Below, piece after piece: positions 43,076 to 53,401 of a DNA stretch of 64,000 bases. Position 1 is the stretch's first letter. Every line of letters begins with the position of its first letter. The stretch lies in assembly GCA_965218985.1 (NCBI GenBank), contig CBDCMP010000007.1, positions 2,798,894 through 2,862,893 of the forward strand, read 5' to 3'. The stretch comes from Pseudopedobacter sp965218985. GTDB lineage: Bacteria; Bacteroidota; Bacteroidia; Sphingobacteriales; Sphingobacteriaceae. The position numbers and the translations under genes were made by a program. The notes under the pieces are model-generated. The model was not told the DNA's origin and searched no databases. It saw only the letters and a program-made list of their open reading frames with translations.

Positions 43076-44062
43076 ATGGCAGCACTTTCTATCATTGTAC
43101 CTGTTTTTAATAAGGAAGCACACCTTAATGATTGTATGGAATCCATTTTAAATCAATCCTTTAAAGATTTTGAATTAATTTTGGTGAACGATGGATCATG
43201 GGATGGCAGTTCAGCGCTTTGCCGGCAGTATCAACACGCAGACGACCGGATCACATTAATCGAACAAGAGAATGCTGGTGTTTCTGCTGCAAGAAACAAA
43301 GGGCTTTCCATTGCAAAAGGAAGCTATGTTGGCTTTGTAGACAGTGATGACACCATTGAAACTGATATGTACGAGCTGTTGATGAAAAATGCAGTCCAGC
43401 ATGACGCAGATGTATCAGTATGCCGTTTAAAAACTATTTTCCCAAAAAAAACCGTGAAACCATTACAGGATGGAGCTATTTCAATTCATAATAGAGAGGA
43501 AGCTTTGTCTGCCTGCATCAAAGGAGATTTTGATAGAAGCGCCAATAATAAAATTTATAAAAGTGAAATTGCGAGACACATTCAATTTAAAGGGAATATT
43601 TACGAGGATATGCTCTACACCACCAAAGTTTTTTTAACGGCCAATAAAACAGTTTTTGCAAATAGCATTAAGTACAATTATATAGTCAGAAAAAACTCCA
43701 CCAGTATGAGTTTGTTCAACGATAAGTATTTTGAGACCATTGCGGTTTCATCGGAAATTCTTAAATTGGTTAAACAAAATAACAAAAACTGTATAAAAGA
43801 GGCACATATTTTTGACTTGATCACTAATTTATCCCTGTTGAACTTGTTGATGTTTTTAAACAGAGAGAAGTACAGAAAAGAATATATGGAGGTGGAGGCT
43901 AACATTAAAAGCTATAAAGATTTGTTGTCAAATTCACAGGACTTGGAAATGAAACACAGGTATGCCATTCGTTTGTTCCTGAATTCGCCAGGCTTATACA
44001 AGTGCCTACTATATGTATATTGTAAGTTGATAGACGCTGAAGTTTTGAAAAGAACCTCCTGA
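43076..44062 (+). CDS. Glycosyltransferase family 2
   Basis: A 328-residue GT-A enzyme with LSIIVPVFNKEAHLNDCMES at the N-terminus, LVNDGSWDGS for nucleotide binding, NAGVSAARNKGL, and the metal-binding VDSDD (residues 88-92). The C-terminal half is helical and less conserved. It adds one sugar of the repeat unit in the cytoplasm. After it, 44063-44252 is a gap holding only short reiterated ACTTTTAAC motifs. Confidence 0.93.
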   Translation: MAALSIIVPVFNKEAHLNDCMESILNQSFKDFELILVNDGSWDGSSALCRQYQHADDRITLIEQENAGVSAARNKGLSIAKGSYVGFVDSDDTIETDMYELLMKNAVQHDADVSVCRLKTIFPKKTVKPLQDGAISIHNREEALSACIKGDFDRSANNKIYKSEIARHIQFKGNIYEDMLYTTKVFLTANKTVFANSIKYNYIVRKNSTSMSLFNDKYFETIAVSSEILKLVKQNNKNCIKEAHIFDLITNLSLLNLLMFLNREKYRKEYMEVEANIKSYKDLLSNSQDLEMKHRYAIRLFLNSPGLYKCLLYVYCKLIDAEVLKRTS

Positions 44063-44252
44063 TTAACAATAATTTAACTGATAAATATTACTGACCATGT
44101 TTTATCATCATGATTAATATGCAATCAAATATCATCATTAAACCAGTGTAATGTTAATCATAAAACGACGAAAAATCATCTTTTTAAATTGCTTATTATC
44201 AATGATATAAGTCTTTTGACTTTTAACTTTCTACTTTTAACTTAACACTAGG

Positions 44253-44762
44253 ATGAATTTTTTTAAATTTATTTTTCAGGATTGGAAAGCGAACAAGGGA
44301 AATACTAAAGGGAGAATGATCTTATTGCTCTTTAGGATTGCAAATTTCTGCGCCACAAAAAAAGTCTATTATTACATTGGTTTTCTATATTTGATAGGCT
44401 ACAGGATTTTAGTGGAATGGTTTTTTAGCGTGGAGATTCCATGGAATGTAAAAATAGGAAAGAACTTTGTTTTGTACCATGGACAGGCACTGGTGATGAC
44501 TAATCAGGTGATCATAGGAGAAAATTGCACGTTGAGGCATTGCACGACCATTGGTAATAGGCAAATAGCTGACGGAGTCTTCAGCACATCACCTGTGATA
44601 GGTGATTTTGTGGATGTTGGAAGTAATGCCTGCATCATTGGTGATATTTCTATTGGCGATCACGTTAAAATTGGGAGTGGAGCAGTGGTGCTGAAAAGTG
44701 TTTCTTCCAGCTGCACCGTTGTAGGAAACCCAGCAAGAGAAATAAAGCGTGATGATCATTAA
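44253..44762 (+). CDS. Serine acetyltransferase-like hexapeptide acyltransferase (1)
   Basis: This 169-residue protein has a hydrophobic N-terminal helix region and a left-handed beta-helix of hexapeptide repeats (KIGKNFVLYHGQALVMTN, VIGENCTLRHCTTIGN, VIGDFVDVGSNACIIGD). It ends with VVGNPAREIKRDD. In polysaccharide loci these CysE-like enzymes O-acetylate sugars rather than serine. The stop overlaps the next start by one base. Confidence 0.88.
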   Translation: MNFFKFIFQDWKANKGNTKGRMILLLFRIANFCATKKVYYYIGFLYLIGYRILVEWFFSVEIPWNVKIGKNFVLYHGQALVMTNQVIIGENCTLRHCTTIGNRQIADGVFSTSPVIGDFVDVGSNACIIGDISIGDHVKIGSGAVVLKSVSSSCTVVGNPAREIKRDDH

Positions 44763-45874
44763 TGGACAAGCCTAAAATATTATTCAGTATCCCCACCAAA
44801 CATCACGTTGAAATTGCAGTGGATGAGCTGGAAGGTCTCAAACATTTGGGTTATGATTGTGAGCAATTTGCATACGCCGCTAAAGGCGGGGTAAATTCAT
44901 CTTTAGGCCGAATCATCGTCATCATTAAAAATGCTTTAAATCTTGTTAAGATCGCTAATGAATTTAGGCCAGATATTATTTATTTTAATTCAAGAGTTGA
45001 AACTTTGGCGGGTATAAGAGATTTCATTACCATACTGATGGTAAAAATGCTCTGCCCCAGGAAGTTGATTTTTATAATTAAATCTCATGGCTCCGATCTC
45101 GATGTTTTAAGTGACCCTAAAGGCGTGATGAAAAATATGATACTTCCATTTTTAAAAAGAAACATCTCAGCTTGGCTTTTTTTATCTGAAGAGGAGAAGG
45201 CTGAAGTTCAAAATATTGACTTTTTTGATGAAAAAAGAATTTTTGTCACTAAGAATATAGTCAGGAAAGAACAGTTCATAGTGGATCCTGAATTTAAAGA
45301 GCAACTAAATATTAAAGTTGAGAGTAGAATTTTATTATTTGTTGGAAGATTGATTAAAGAGAAGGGGATTTATGAGGTGATGGAAGCATTCGAAAGGATG
45401 AGAAAAGAGCAGGAGCTGACATTGGTCATTGTTGGAGATGGGAATGAATATGAGCCTTTACAACAGCTTGTCAAAACAAAGGATTTAAAAAGCGTGGTAT
45501 TCACTGGATTCATACCAGAACAAGAAGTTGTGAATTATTATGCCAATGCAGATATATTGGTATTTCCAACTTATTTTCCGGAGGGGTTTCCTATGGCATT
45601 GTTCAATGCTGTAGCAGCTGGTCTATCCATCATTACCACACCAATCAGGGCTGCGAAAGATTATTTGACAGAACCACAGCATTGTATTTGGGTGGAAGCC
45701 AGGAACAGTGAAAGCGTCTTTAAAGCACTTTCAAAACTGCTTCAAGATAATGAATTGATGATGAGCATGAGCGCGAACAATGAAATAAAAGCCGATGAAT
45801 TTGGTATAGATAAAGTTAGTGAGGAACTTGCTCAAATTATACAAACCATTATATCCTATGAAACTCCTGATTAG
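44762..45874 (+). CDS. Glycosyltransferase family 4
   Basis: A 370-residue GT-B enzyme with an N-terminal acceptor domain (FSIPTKHHVEIAVDELEGL) and a C-terminal donor domain (RILLFVGRLIKEKGIYEVMEAF, VFPTYFPEGFPMALFNAVAAG, the E-x7-E-like nucleotide sugar site). It adds one sugar to the lipid-linked repeat unit. It overlaps the preceding acyltransferase by one base and the following one by 17 bases, so the three are tightly coupled. Confidence 0.93.
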   Translation: MDKPKILFSIPTKHHVEIAVDELEGLKHLGYDCEQFAYAAKGGVNSSLGRIIVIIKNALNLVKIANEFRPDIIYFNSRVETLAGIRDFITILMVKMLCPRKLIFIIKSHGSDLDVLSDPKGVMKNMILPFLKRNISAWLFLSEEEKAEVQNIDFFDEKRIFVTKNIVRKEQFIVDPEFKEQLNIKVESRILLFVGRLIKEKGIYEVMEAFERMRKEQELTLVIVGDGNEYEPLQQLVKTKDLKSVVFTGFIPEQEVVNYYANADILVFPTYFPEGFPMALFNAVAAGLSIITTPIRAAKDYLTEPQHCIWVEARNSESVFKALSKLLQDNELMMSMSANNEIKADEFGIDKVSEELAQIIQTIISYETPD

Positions 45875-46421
45875 ATGGATGAAAGCACTTAGGGATAATT
45901 TTTTGAGGAAAGTTATCTATAGAAGATATCAAATTGGCAAAGGTTTTCATGCTGGTTTGAGGGTGAGGATGTGGGCCAAACAAAACATCACCATCGGAAG
46001 GAATTTTTATATCGGAAGAGATGCTTTTATTGAAAGCGATGTGATCATAGGAGATCACGTTTTATGGGGCAATAGAGTTGCCTTGGTTGGGAGGTATGAC
46101 CATCATTATCAGCAAATTGGATATCCAACCCGGCTTGCGTCTCAAATCCGTGATCAGGATTATAACTGGAAGGGTTTAAATGATATTACCATCATAGAAG
46201 ATGATGTTTGGGTGGGATACAATTGTACGATAATGAGCGGAGTGAAAATAGGCAGAGGGAGTGTGATTGCCGCAGGTTCAGTGGTAACCAAAGATGTGGA
46301 GCCTTATTCCATTTATGCTGGTGTACCCGCAAAAAAAATCAAATCTCGTTTTGAAAATGCTGAAGATTTGGATCAACATATAAAATTATATGAAATCAAC
46401 TTTTTAAAAAAGAGAGATTAA
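45858..46421 (+). CDS. WcaF-like hexapeptide acyltransferase (2)
   Basis: The start is taken as ATG 45858 (MKLLIRWMKALRDNFL), within the end of the GT4 gene. An earlier in-frame candidate at 45819 is less likely. The 187-residue product has the hexapeptide helix with NITIGRNFYIGRDAFIES, VIIGDHVLWGNRVALVGR, DDVWVGYNCTIMSGVKIG and the closing YAGVPAKKIKSR, as in maltose/galactoside and WcaF acetyltransferases. It probably O-acetylates a repeat-unit sugar. Confidence 0.88.
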   Translation: MKLLIRWMKALRDNFLRKVIYRRYQIGKGFHAGLRVRMWAKQNITIGRNFYIGRDAFIESDVIIGDHVLWGNRVALVGRYDHHYQQIGYPTRLASQIRDQDYNWKGLNDITIIEDDVWVGYNCTIMSGVKIGRGSVIAAGSVVTKDVEPYSIYAGVPAKKIKSRFENAEDLDQHIKLYEINFLKKRD

Positions 46422-46468
46422 CCAATCATTCCTGTTGCAATCATTAAAAATAAGTTAACCACGACCCA

Positions 46469-47062
46469 TTGAGAAATAAAGTGTTTAAAATAAAAGTATT
46501 TTATGAATTGATAAGATGTGCGCCTCATCTCTTATTATTCTTAGTTCATAAAAACAGAGTGCTCATAAAGGCTGATTTGAACAGGTGGAAGGAGATTTAT
46601 CAGGTCGCCTATCCTGATTTCATAAGCTTACTCTACCTGTTAAGCTTCTTTCCGGAATTTAGAAATGTTTTTTATTTACGGGTGGGCTATTGGAAACACT
46701 TATTGAATATAATGTGTCCAAGGATGTCTACTTTATATATTTATACTCAAGATATAGGAAAAGGGCTTTTTATTCAACATGGCTTTGCCACCATCATAGC
46801 GGCTCAATCAATTGGAGAGAATTGCTGGATCAATCAACAAGTGACCATTGGATATGCTAATAAAGAGGATATACCTGTCATTGGAAACAACGTGGTGATC
46901 AACTCCGGGGCAAAAGTAATTGGTAAAGTGGAAATTGGAAATAATGCTATAGTTGGAGCAAATGCAGTGGTGGTTAAAAACGTTCCTCAAAACTGCACGG
47001 TGGTGGGCGTTCCCGCCTATATCATAAAAAAAGATGGAGTAAAAACTAAAGAAAGACTTTAG
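46469..47062 (+). CDS. Serine acetyltransferase-like hexapeptide acyltransferase (3)
   Basis: A 197-residue protein starting at TTG 46469. It has an N-terminal helical part (VFKIKVFYELIRCAPHLLLFL) and a hexapeptide domain (DIGKGLFIQHGFATIIAAQSIG, CWINQQVTIGYANKEDIP, KVIGKVEIGNNAIVGANAVV). It ends with VVGVPAYIIKK. It is the third acyltransferase of the locus, which points to a heavily acylated polymer. The stop is followed by a 274-base gap with no recognised gene. Confidence 0.87.
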   Translation: MRNKVFKIKVFYELIRCAPHLLLFLVHKNRVLIKADLNRWKEIYQVAYPDFISLLYLLSFFPEFRNVFYLRVGYWKHLLNIMCPRMSTLYIYTQDIGKGLFIQHGFATIIAAQSIGENCWINQQVTIGYANKEDIPVIGNNVVINSGAKVIGKVEIGNNAIVGANAVVVKNVPQNCTVVGVPAYIIKKDGVKTKERL

Positions 47063-47336
47063 TTCCTTCCTTCCATTATTTGCTCTGAAAGAAAAACCAG
47101 GGGAAATTTATGATTGACTTTCGGTTTTTCTCCATAAAAGTCATTTTGAAGAGTTGTAACCTTATCCTATCAGCTGCGTAAAACTGCAGTATGATAGCAT
47201 CCTATACAAACACAGCAGTTAGAAAATCACAATCTACAACAACCATTCTATTTGTTTTAATAGGTGGTAATTTAGTTGTTATCTGCTTATTCTTTCTTGT
47301 TTACCTTCTTTTTTAGAGGAGAGAAAAATACATGAG

Positions 47337-50300
47337 ATGAAAAGGCATCTAAATGTAAGTCGAAAACAGAGACAAATTTCTATCAAGTTAATGTTTTTCG
47401 TTCTTTGTTTAGGATGCCAATCTGCCTATCCCACTACCTACTATTTTTCCAGTGTCAACGGGAATGATGCCTATTCTAGCTTACAAGCCCAAAACCTGAA
47501 CACACCCTGGAGATCTTTAGCCAAATTAAATACTTATTTTGATCAGCTTTCAGCTGGCGATTCTGTTTTATTCAAGAGAGGAGAAGAGTTTGATGGCATG
47601 ATCACTGTCCACAAATCAGGTTTTGCTTTTGCCCCCATATATTTAGGAGCTTACGGCAAAGGTAATAAACCTGAGATAAATGGATCGGTCACCCTCTTAA
47701 ATTGGAGAAAATCAGGTACCGGTGTTTATGAAAGTGAATGCCATTTTGTGGTCAAAACTTTATCAATCAACGGTTTAACGCAGCATCTGGGCAGATATCC
47801 AAATAAAGGTTACCTTTCTTATGAAGCGCACCATCAAAACTTTTCCATTACGGATCATCAACTAAATGCTTCAACTAATTGGACAGGTGCGGAAGTGGTG
47901 ATTAAAAAAAATCGATGGATACTAGATAAAGCTTCCATCACAAATCAGACCGGAGGGACGATCAGTTACGAACCTGGCACAACCGCAGTTCCCACAGATA
48001 ATTATGGTTATTTCATTCAAAACGACTTAAGAACCTTAGATGAAGAAGGTGAATGGTTTTATGATGCTAAAAGAAACACCATAAGTGTTTTTGTTGGAGA
48101 CAAAAGCATATCCTCGTTAGATATCAAATGTAGTGTTGCCAACACCCTGGTGGAATTGAAGGGCTTCAATTATGTCACATTTGAAAATTTATCTTTCACT
48201 GGGGCAGGTGAAAATTCATTTCATATTGTCAATTCCAAAAATATAGAGATTTTAAATTGTGAAATACTTTATTCAGGAGGTGATGCAGTTTCTGCATCAT
48301 TCTCCCCGTTTCTAACAATAGAAAATTGTTTGATCAATTATTCTTTAAACGGTGCGCTCAATTTAGATGTAGGCTGTACCTATGCTATTTTAAAAGGCAA
48401 TCACATCAAAAACACGGGACTTTTCCCTGGAATGGGGAAAAGCGGTTCCGGTACTTATGAAGGGATTACGGCATTTGGTGATTTTACCCAGATAGAGAGA
48501 AATAGAATTGACAGCACCGGTTATTGTGGAATTTATTTTGGAGGGAATTCCTCTATCGCAAAAAATAATGTGATCAATCATTTTTGTTTGATCAAAGATG
48601 ATGGTGCCGGGATCTATCTTGGTGACTGGTCACCCACCTTTAACAAAAGCGTGATAGGCAATATCATTCTGAATGGGGTTGGATCGGCAGAAGGCACCAA
48701 TTCTCCAAAGTCTTTCCAGGCCGAAGGTATTTACATAGATGACCTCACCCAAAGCGTGACCATAGCTGATAATACGGTGACCGCTTGCGCCAACAATGGC
48801 ATTAAAATCCACAATTCGAAAGATGTTAAGGTTTACAATAACACGGTGTATAACAACACTGTGCAATTAAGGCTTGAACAAGACCATTATCTTTCCACAA
48901 GCACCTGTATCAGGGATGCGAAAATCAAAAACAATGTTTTTTTTTCCGGAAGCGATGATCAGTCCACGGCGGCATTCTCCACCCATCAGGATGATATTCA
49001 TCAATTTGGGGAATTAGACAGCAATTTTTATGCAAGCCCGGAACAGGAGGCAGTTTCCATTAAATCATCTGTTTATAAAAAAGGAGTGATGGTCAATCAA
49101 TCTTCAGACCTTTCGGGTTGGCAGTTGGAGTATGGGAAAGACCAATCTTCAAAAGAGGCACCTGTTTCTTTACCGACCTATAAAATTGACGCTTTAATAG
49201 GACCTAATAAGTTTAGCAATGGGGGTTTTGACACCAACATCAAAGGCCTTTATTGGTATTCTTCAGGAAATGATTGTGAAGCTTCTTACCATAAAGGGGA
49301 ATTGGATGGTGGAGCTTTAAAGTTGAGTTTTAAAACCCTTAACCCGCAAAATGAGGTATACGTGAATTTAAACATTGGAAAAGTATCTTCTGATAAGAAA
49401 TACATTTTAAAGTTTACCATGAAGGGATTTTCGGCCAATGAAATCTTTGATACTTATTTAAGAGAAACGGGCAGTCCCTACACCATATTAAGTAATGAAA
49501 AAGCCTGCGCCATGAAAAGTGACAGAACAGAATACGAAGTTTTGTTCTCCGCTTTCAAGGATGAAAATAATGCCAGTATCATTTTTGAATTGCATCATCC
49601 TGAAGGTGAGATATATTTTGATAATGTGGAGTTGTACGAGGCTGATATCAAAGAAGTCAATCCGGATGATTATTTGCTTTTCGCATACAATGATACAGAT
49701 GCGGAACGGGTGATTAACTTAAGCAAGCGCTATGTGGACGTTAATAATAAACAGTATTCGAATGAGGTCAGTATCAAGCCTTATTCCTCTATTCTGTTGT
49801 TGGCAGCAGGAAATGAAGAACCGGTGGTAACCCCACCTGAAATTTTTAAAGAACCTCAATCTGTTATATTTGCTAATCTGCCAAGCAGCATTTATGAGAA
49901 CGAGCCAATTATGGTTTCACCCGTGGCGAGTTCCGGCTTACCAGTTAGTTTGGAAGTGATCTCAGGGCCCGCATATTTTGAGAAAAACATTTTGAAATTC
50001 AACAGTTATGGAAAAGTAGTGATTAAAGCCGCTCAACAAGGGAATGAAAAATTTCAACCAGCCTATGCGGAGGCGATGGTGATGAATTCTGCCAAAGCTA
50101 TGGAGATTGGTTTAGCCAATTCTTTTGTTAAAACTGAACTAAAAGCTTATCCAAATCCTTTTACCAACCAGCTTGCCCTTAAATTGACCTTAAAAAAATC
50201 TGAAACGGGTAAGCTGATGCTGTATAATGCACAAGGACAGGTCATTCATCAAATTTATTCAGGTTTTATGAATAAAGATGAACCTCAAACCTTTTTATTG

Positions 50301-50393
50301 AATACAGCTGGATTGGGATTGGTACAAGGACTTTATTTTGTGCGATTGATCACCAATGATGAGGTGCTATATCAAAAGGTGCTATTCATGTAG
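47337..50393 (+). CDS. Large secreted right-handed beta-helix protein with T9SS sorting domain
   Basis: This 1018-residue protein has a signal peptide (IKLMFFVLCLGCQSAYPT) and the DUF1565-like opening (TTYYFSSVNGNDAYSSLQ). A long parallel beta-helix follows (NYVTFENLSFTGAGENSF, VTIADNTVTACANNGIKIH), then a carbohydrate-binding-like region (NKFSNGGFDTNIKGLYWYSS, YFDNVELYEAD), a linker, and a T9SS domain (LKAYPNPFTNQLALKL, GLYFVRLI). GAGAGGA before the ATG gives a good ribosome site. It is likely surface-bound and acts on a polysaccharide, perhaps the locus product. Confidence 0.87.
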   Translation: MKRHLNVSRKQRQISIKLMFFVLCLGCQSAYPTTYYFSSVNGNDAYSSLQAQNLNTPWRSLAKLNTYFDQLSAGDSVLFKRGEEFDGMITVHKSGFAFAPIYLGAYGKGNKPEINGSVTLLNWRKSGTGVYESECHFVVKTLSINGLTQHLGRYPNKGYLSYEAHHQNFSITDHQLNASTNWTGAEVVIKKNRWILDKASITNQTGGTISYEPGTTAVPTDNYGYFIQNDLRTLDEEGEWFYDAKRNTISVFVGDKSISSLDIKCSVANTLVELKGFNYVTFENLSFTGAGENSFHIVNSKNIEILNCEILYSGGDAVSASFSPFLTIENCLINYSLNGALNLDVGCTYAILKGNHIKNTGLFPGMGKSGSGTYEGITAFGDFTQIERNRIDSTGYCGIYFGGNSSIAKNNVINHFCLIKDDGAGIYLGDWSPTFNKSVIGNIILNGVGSAEGTNSPKSFQAEGIYIDDLTQSVTIADNTVTACANNGIKIHNSKDVKVYNNTVYNNTVQLRLEQDHYLSTSTCIRDAKIKNNVFFSGSDDQSTAAFSTHQDDIHQFGELDSNFYASPEQEAVSIKSSVYKKGVMVNQSSDLSGWQLEYGKDQSSKEAPVSLPTYKIDALIGPNKFSNGGFDTNIKGLYWYSSGNDCEASYHKGELDGGALKLSFKTLNPQNEVYVNLNIGKVSSDKKYILKFTMKGFSANEIFDTYLRETGSPYTILSNEKACAMKSDRTEYEVLFSAFKDENNASIIFELHHPEGEIYFDNVELYEADIKEVNPDDYLLFAYNDTDAERVINLSKRYVDVNNKQYSNEVSIKPYSSILLLAAGNEEPVVTPPEIFKEPQSVIFANLPSSIYENEPIMVSPVASSGLPVSLEVISGPAYFEKNILKFNSYGKVVIKAAQQGNEKFQPAYAEAMVMNSAKAMEIGLANSFVKTELKAYPNPFTNQLALKLTLKKSETGKLMLYNAQGQVIHQIYSGFMNKDEPQTFLLNTAGLGLVQGLYFVRLITNDEVLYQKVLFM

Positions 50394-50414
50394 AATCTGA
50401 TAGCAAATTTGGGT

Positions 50415-50612
50415 TTAATCCCCTAAAATCTCTTTCACACGGCCCACCTGCCCATCCTCCAGCATCACTTTTATTCCATGAGGATGATTGGGAGATTTAG
50501 TTAGAATACGCTTTACCACACCTGCTGTGAGTGCTCCGGTCCTTTGGTCCTTTTTTAAGACAATATTTACCAATTGCCCTGACCTGATATGAGCTCTTAT
50601 TGTTCCTTGCAT
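50415..50612 (-). CDS. YwbE family protein
   Basis: A 65-residue protein (MQGTIRAHIRSGQLVNIVLKKD), started at ATG 50612. The motif GALTAGVVKRILTKSPNHPHGIKVMLEDGQVGRV is that of the YwbE/DUF2196 family, a small beta-barrel of unknown role. The start codon lies 3 bases after the stop of the APC permease gene, so the two are co-transcribed. Confidence 0.88.
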   Translation of the reverse strand: MQGTIRAHIRSGQLVNIVLKKDQRTGALTAGVVKRILTKSPNHPHGIKVMLEDGQVGRVKEILGD

Positions 50613-50614
50613 AA

Positions 50615-52411
50615 TCAAATAATTAATCTCACTCCGCCTAATTCCTCTATTCTATATGGGAATTTATCTCCAGGAGAACCAACGAACATAAAATTGGCGG
50701 GTATATGCCATTCGTTTGAAAGCCTTTCAATTAAGGCAGGTCCAAATTTATCCTTTATTTGTACGAATTCGATGTCAATCTCCGGATACATCCTGTCCAG
50801 AACATCAATATCCGTGATCAGATTTTGCTGAACCTCTTCGCCCTCTTTTAAAACGGTTACGATCTTAATTCTTTTGGTATGCTCATTATTCCGGATATAA
50901 GTCATTACCTGGTTTAAATTTGCAACATTATCACCCTTTGTGAAAAAAACAAATTCCTGCTCTGTGATTTTGTGGATACTATTTTGTAACCCACGGTTAA
51001 TCATGATCACCGCTTTCCGCAAAGGGATTTCTAAATTGCTATTGTCAATGAGTTTTCTAATTGGGTTGAAAAGATATTGAACTAAGTTGATCAGAAATTT
51101 CAACAGTACGGTTCTGTTTAACATGATCGCCATGAACAAGATGGTAGGGATGAAATATTGAAGAAACACCACGACATTTCTGGGTTGGGACGTATCTTCA
51201 GGTACGATCAACACATTCCCAACAATGGCACAAATCACGCCTGTCAATGCAAAAATCAATCCGATCCATTTGGCCTTCTCTGGTCTTGGTAATCTTTTCC
51301 GCTTTAACTTCAACAGCATATTACCAATCACGAATAAAGCCATCACCGATAGAAAAGATAAGGTATAAACTCCTGCCAACAACTCCACCTCACCTTTGGT
51401 GATCACCAGAACAGAGATACTTAACAATAGAAAAAGAATGATGATGCGGTAAGAGCTGCCTTTCTTGTTTTTCTTCAGGAAAAAATTGGGCATGATTCTA
51501 TCCAGGGTAATGCGTTCTAACAAACCTGCGACGCCCACAAAGGAGGTAAGTACCGCTCCGCTCAGCACCAGCACCGCATCCACAGAGATGATGAAGGCAA
51601 GCCATTCTCCGCTGCTTACCTCACCCATCTGTGATAGTAAAGTGGTGCTGTATAATTTTATTTCAGGGATCGGAAGTATACAAATTGCCAGAAACGCAAT
51701 CAGGGGATTCAGCACACTTACCACCACCCACATATTTCTCAATGTTTTTGGGAACACACCACGCTTTTGTTCCTCCACAAAATTGGCAGAACTTTCAAAT
51801 CCTGAAATGCCCAACATGGAAGCTGCGAATCCAAAAAAAATGGCCATGCCGATACTTCCAAAAGTGAGCGGACTATGCCAGTTCTTTATGAAATTATCAA
51901 ATCCTGTTTGGAAAAGATAGAAAATGATAGACCCTACCAGAACGACCATGGTTGAAAGATGGAATATAAAAATTCCTATGGCCACCTTTGCCGATTCTGT
52001 AATACCGGATATGGTTAGTAACGCAAAAATCCCCAAAACTACAATGGTAGCTATGATGATCGGTAAAGAAGGGATGAGGTGACTAAGGTAATGCATGGCT
52101 TCATTAGCTGAGATCACCGCAGTGGCCATATAAGACAACAAAGTTAAACAAGCTGCCAGGGAAGCCATTGATTTACTGGTGGTGTTGAGCAAGGCATTAT
52201 ATGCTCCGCCATTTAAGGGCAAAGCTCCCACCACCTCTCCGTAAATCTTTCTGAAGGTAAATAAAACCAACGCAACGATTAATAGAGTCACCCAGGCATA
52301 CTGCCCTGCAAAACTGATAGCTAAAGCAGACACATATAAAACGGAAGAACTGATATCGTTTCCGCAAATAGCCGTTGATGATAACTCTCCCAGCTTTTTA
52401 TCTTCTTTCAT
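50615..52411 (-). CDS. APC-superfamily amino acid permease
   Basis: This 598-residue protein has a 12-helix APC core: ELSSTAICGNDISSSVLYVSAL at the N-terminus, GAVLTSFVGVAGLLERITLDRIMP and AMFFGFAASMLGISGFESSANFVEEQ in the middle. A C-terminal soluble domain of about 140 residues (ITEQEFVFFTKGDNVANLNQ) looks like a universal-stress-protein-type regulatory fold. It likely moves amino acids or similar solutes across the inner membrane; the substrate is unknown. Confidence 0.87.
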   Translation of the reverse strand: MKEDKKLGELSSTAICGNDISSSVLYVSALAISFAGQYAWVTLLIVALVLFTFRKIYGEVVGALPLNGGAYNALLNTTSKSMASLAACLTLLSYMATAVISANEAMHYLSHLIPSLPIIIATIVVLGIFALLTISGITESAKVAIGIFIFHLSTMVVLVGSIIFYLFQTGFDNFIKNWHSPLTFGSIGMAIFFGFAASMLGISGFESSANFVEEQKRGVFPKTLRNMWVVVSVLNPLIAFLAICILPIPEIKLYSTTLLSQMGEVSSGEWLAFIISVDAVLVLSGAVLTSFVGVAGLLERITLDRIMPNFFLKKNKKGSSYRIIILFLLLSISVLVITKGEVELLAGVYTLSFLSVMALFVIGNMLLKLKRKRLPRPEKAKWIGLIFALTGVICAIVGNVLIVPEDTSQPRNVVVFLQYFIPTILFMAIMLNRTVLLKFLINLVQYLFNPIRKLIDNSNLEIPLRKAVIMINRGLQNSIHKITEQEFVFFTKGDNVANLNQVMTYIRNNEHTKRIKIVTVLKEGEEVQQNLITDIDVLDRMYPEIDIEFVQIKDKFGPALIERLSNEWHIPANFMFVGSPGDKFPYRIEELGGVRLII

Positions 52412-52442
52412 GTATTATTTTCTAAAGGCGATAATATAACAA

Positions 52443-53348
52443 TTACGATTGATTTTTAGGTGTGGTTTCATCTTTTAGAATAATGGGAATGCCCTGTTGT
52501 CCGCCATAAAGCTTCAATTCCTGAATATCAGCAGGTAAATTAAATCCCTTCAGAATGAGCTCTTTCTTGACTGAATTAATGACACCTCCCCTGGTCACCA
52601 TTGCAGCTTTTCTGAAATCTTTAGTATCTGCCCAAAACAGCACTTTTAAATTCACGGTGCTGGCGGCCAGTTCATGTTCCACTACAAAGTTCTCGTGTTC
52701 ATCATCTGCCATCAAATCCGGATGGTGATGTAAAACATCCAGAATCGCTTGTTTTGCTCCGTTGATATCATCTTCATATGCGATACCAACAATGAATTCT
52801 AGTCGATAAAATCCATCTTCGGTATAATTGTAAACTGGTTTAGTGAGTACATCGGCATTGGGAATATAGACATCCTTGCCATCGAAAGTCTTCATTTTGG
52901 TGTAACGAAGTTCCAGTGTTTTCACTTTGCCGAAAATATCGCCAATCATAATGGTATCGTTCACATCAAAAGGCCGGTTAAAAGCTAATATCACACCCGC
53001 TATGAAATTCTCTCCGATATCTTTAAACGCAAAACCAAAAACCACTGCCGAAGCACCTGCCGCAGCCATTATTCCTGCTGCTATGGCACCAAAGCCACCA
53101 GCATACAATGCCAGCATGATGATACAAATAATGAAGATGGATTTTAATGATTTGCCCAGAAAACGGGCAGTAAGGGGGTCTTTAGATTTTTTTAATAAAC
53201 GTTTTTGGATGATGTCTCCCACAAAGCGTGAAATTAAAATCCCCACAACAATGATGATGATCGCCATAATGATTTTTGGCAGAGACAGGACCAATAAATC
53301 CCAATAATGATTCACCGCTTTTGAAAATTCTGGTATAAATTTTTTCAT
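52443..53348 (-). CDS. MscS-type small-conductance mechanosensitive channel
   Basis: This 301-residue protein has three N-terminal helices, with the pore helix rich in Gly/Ala (FGAIAAGIMAAAGASAVVFGFAF). The MscS beta domain follows (GVILAFNRPFDVNDTIMIGD, TFDGKDVYIPNADVLT), then a C-terminal alpha/beta part. It opens under membrane tension and releases solutes on osmotic downshock. It lies 31 bases upstream of the APC permease gene on the same strand. Confidence 0.92.
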   Translation of the reverse strand: MKKFIPEFSKAVNHYWDLLVLSLPKIIMAIIIIVVGILISRFVGDIIQKRLLKKSKDPLTARFLGKSLKSIFIICIIMLALYAGGFGAIAAGIMAAAGASAVVFGFAFKDIGENFIAGVILAFNRPFDVNDTIMIGDIFGKVKTLELRYTKMKTFDGKDVYIPNADVLTKPVYNYTEDGFYRLEFIVGIAYEDDINGAKQAILDVLHHHPDLMADDEHENFVVEHELAASTVNLKVLFWADTKDFRKAAMVTRGGVINSVKKELILKGFNLPADIQELKLYGGQQGIPIILKDETTPKNQS

Positions 53349-53401
53349 ATTTTTAATTTATAACCTTCAAATGGTATTTCTGTTTGGGAGAATGAAATAT
53401 A

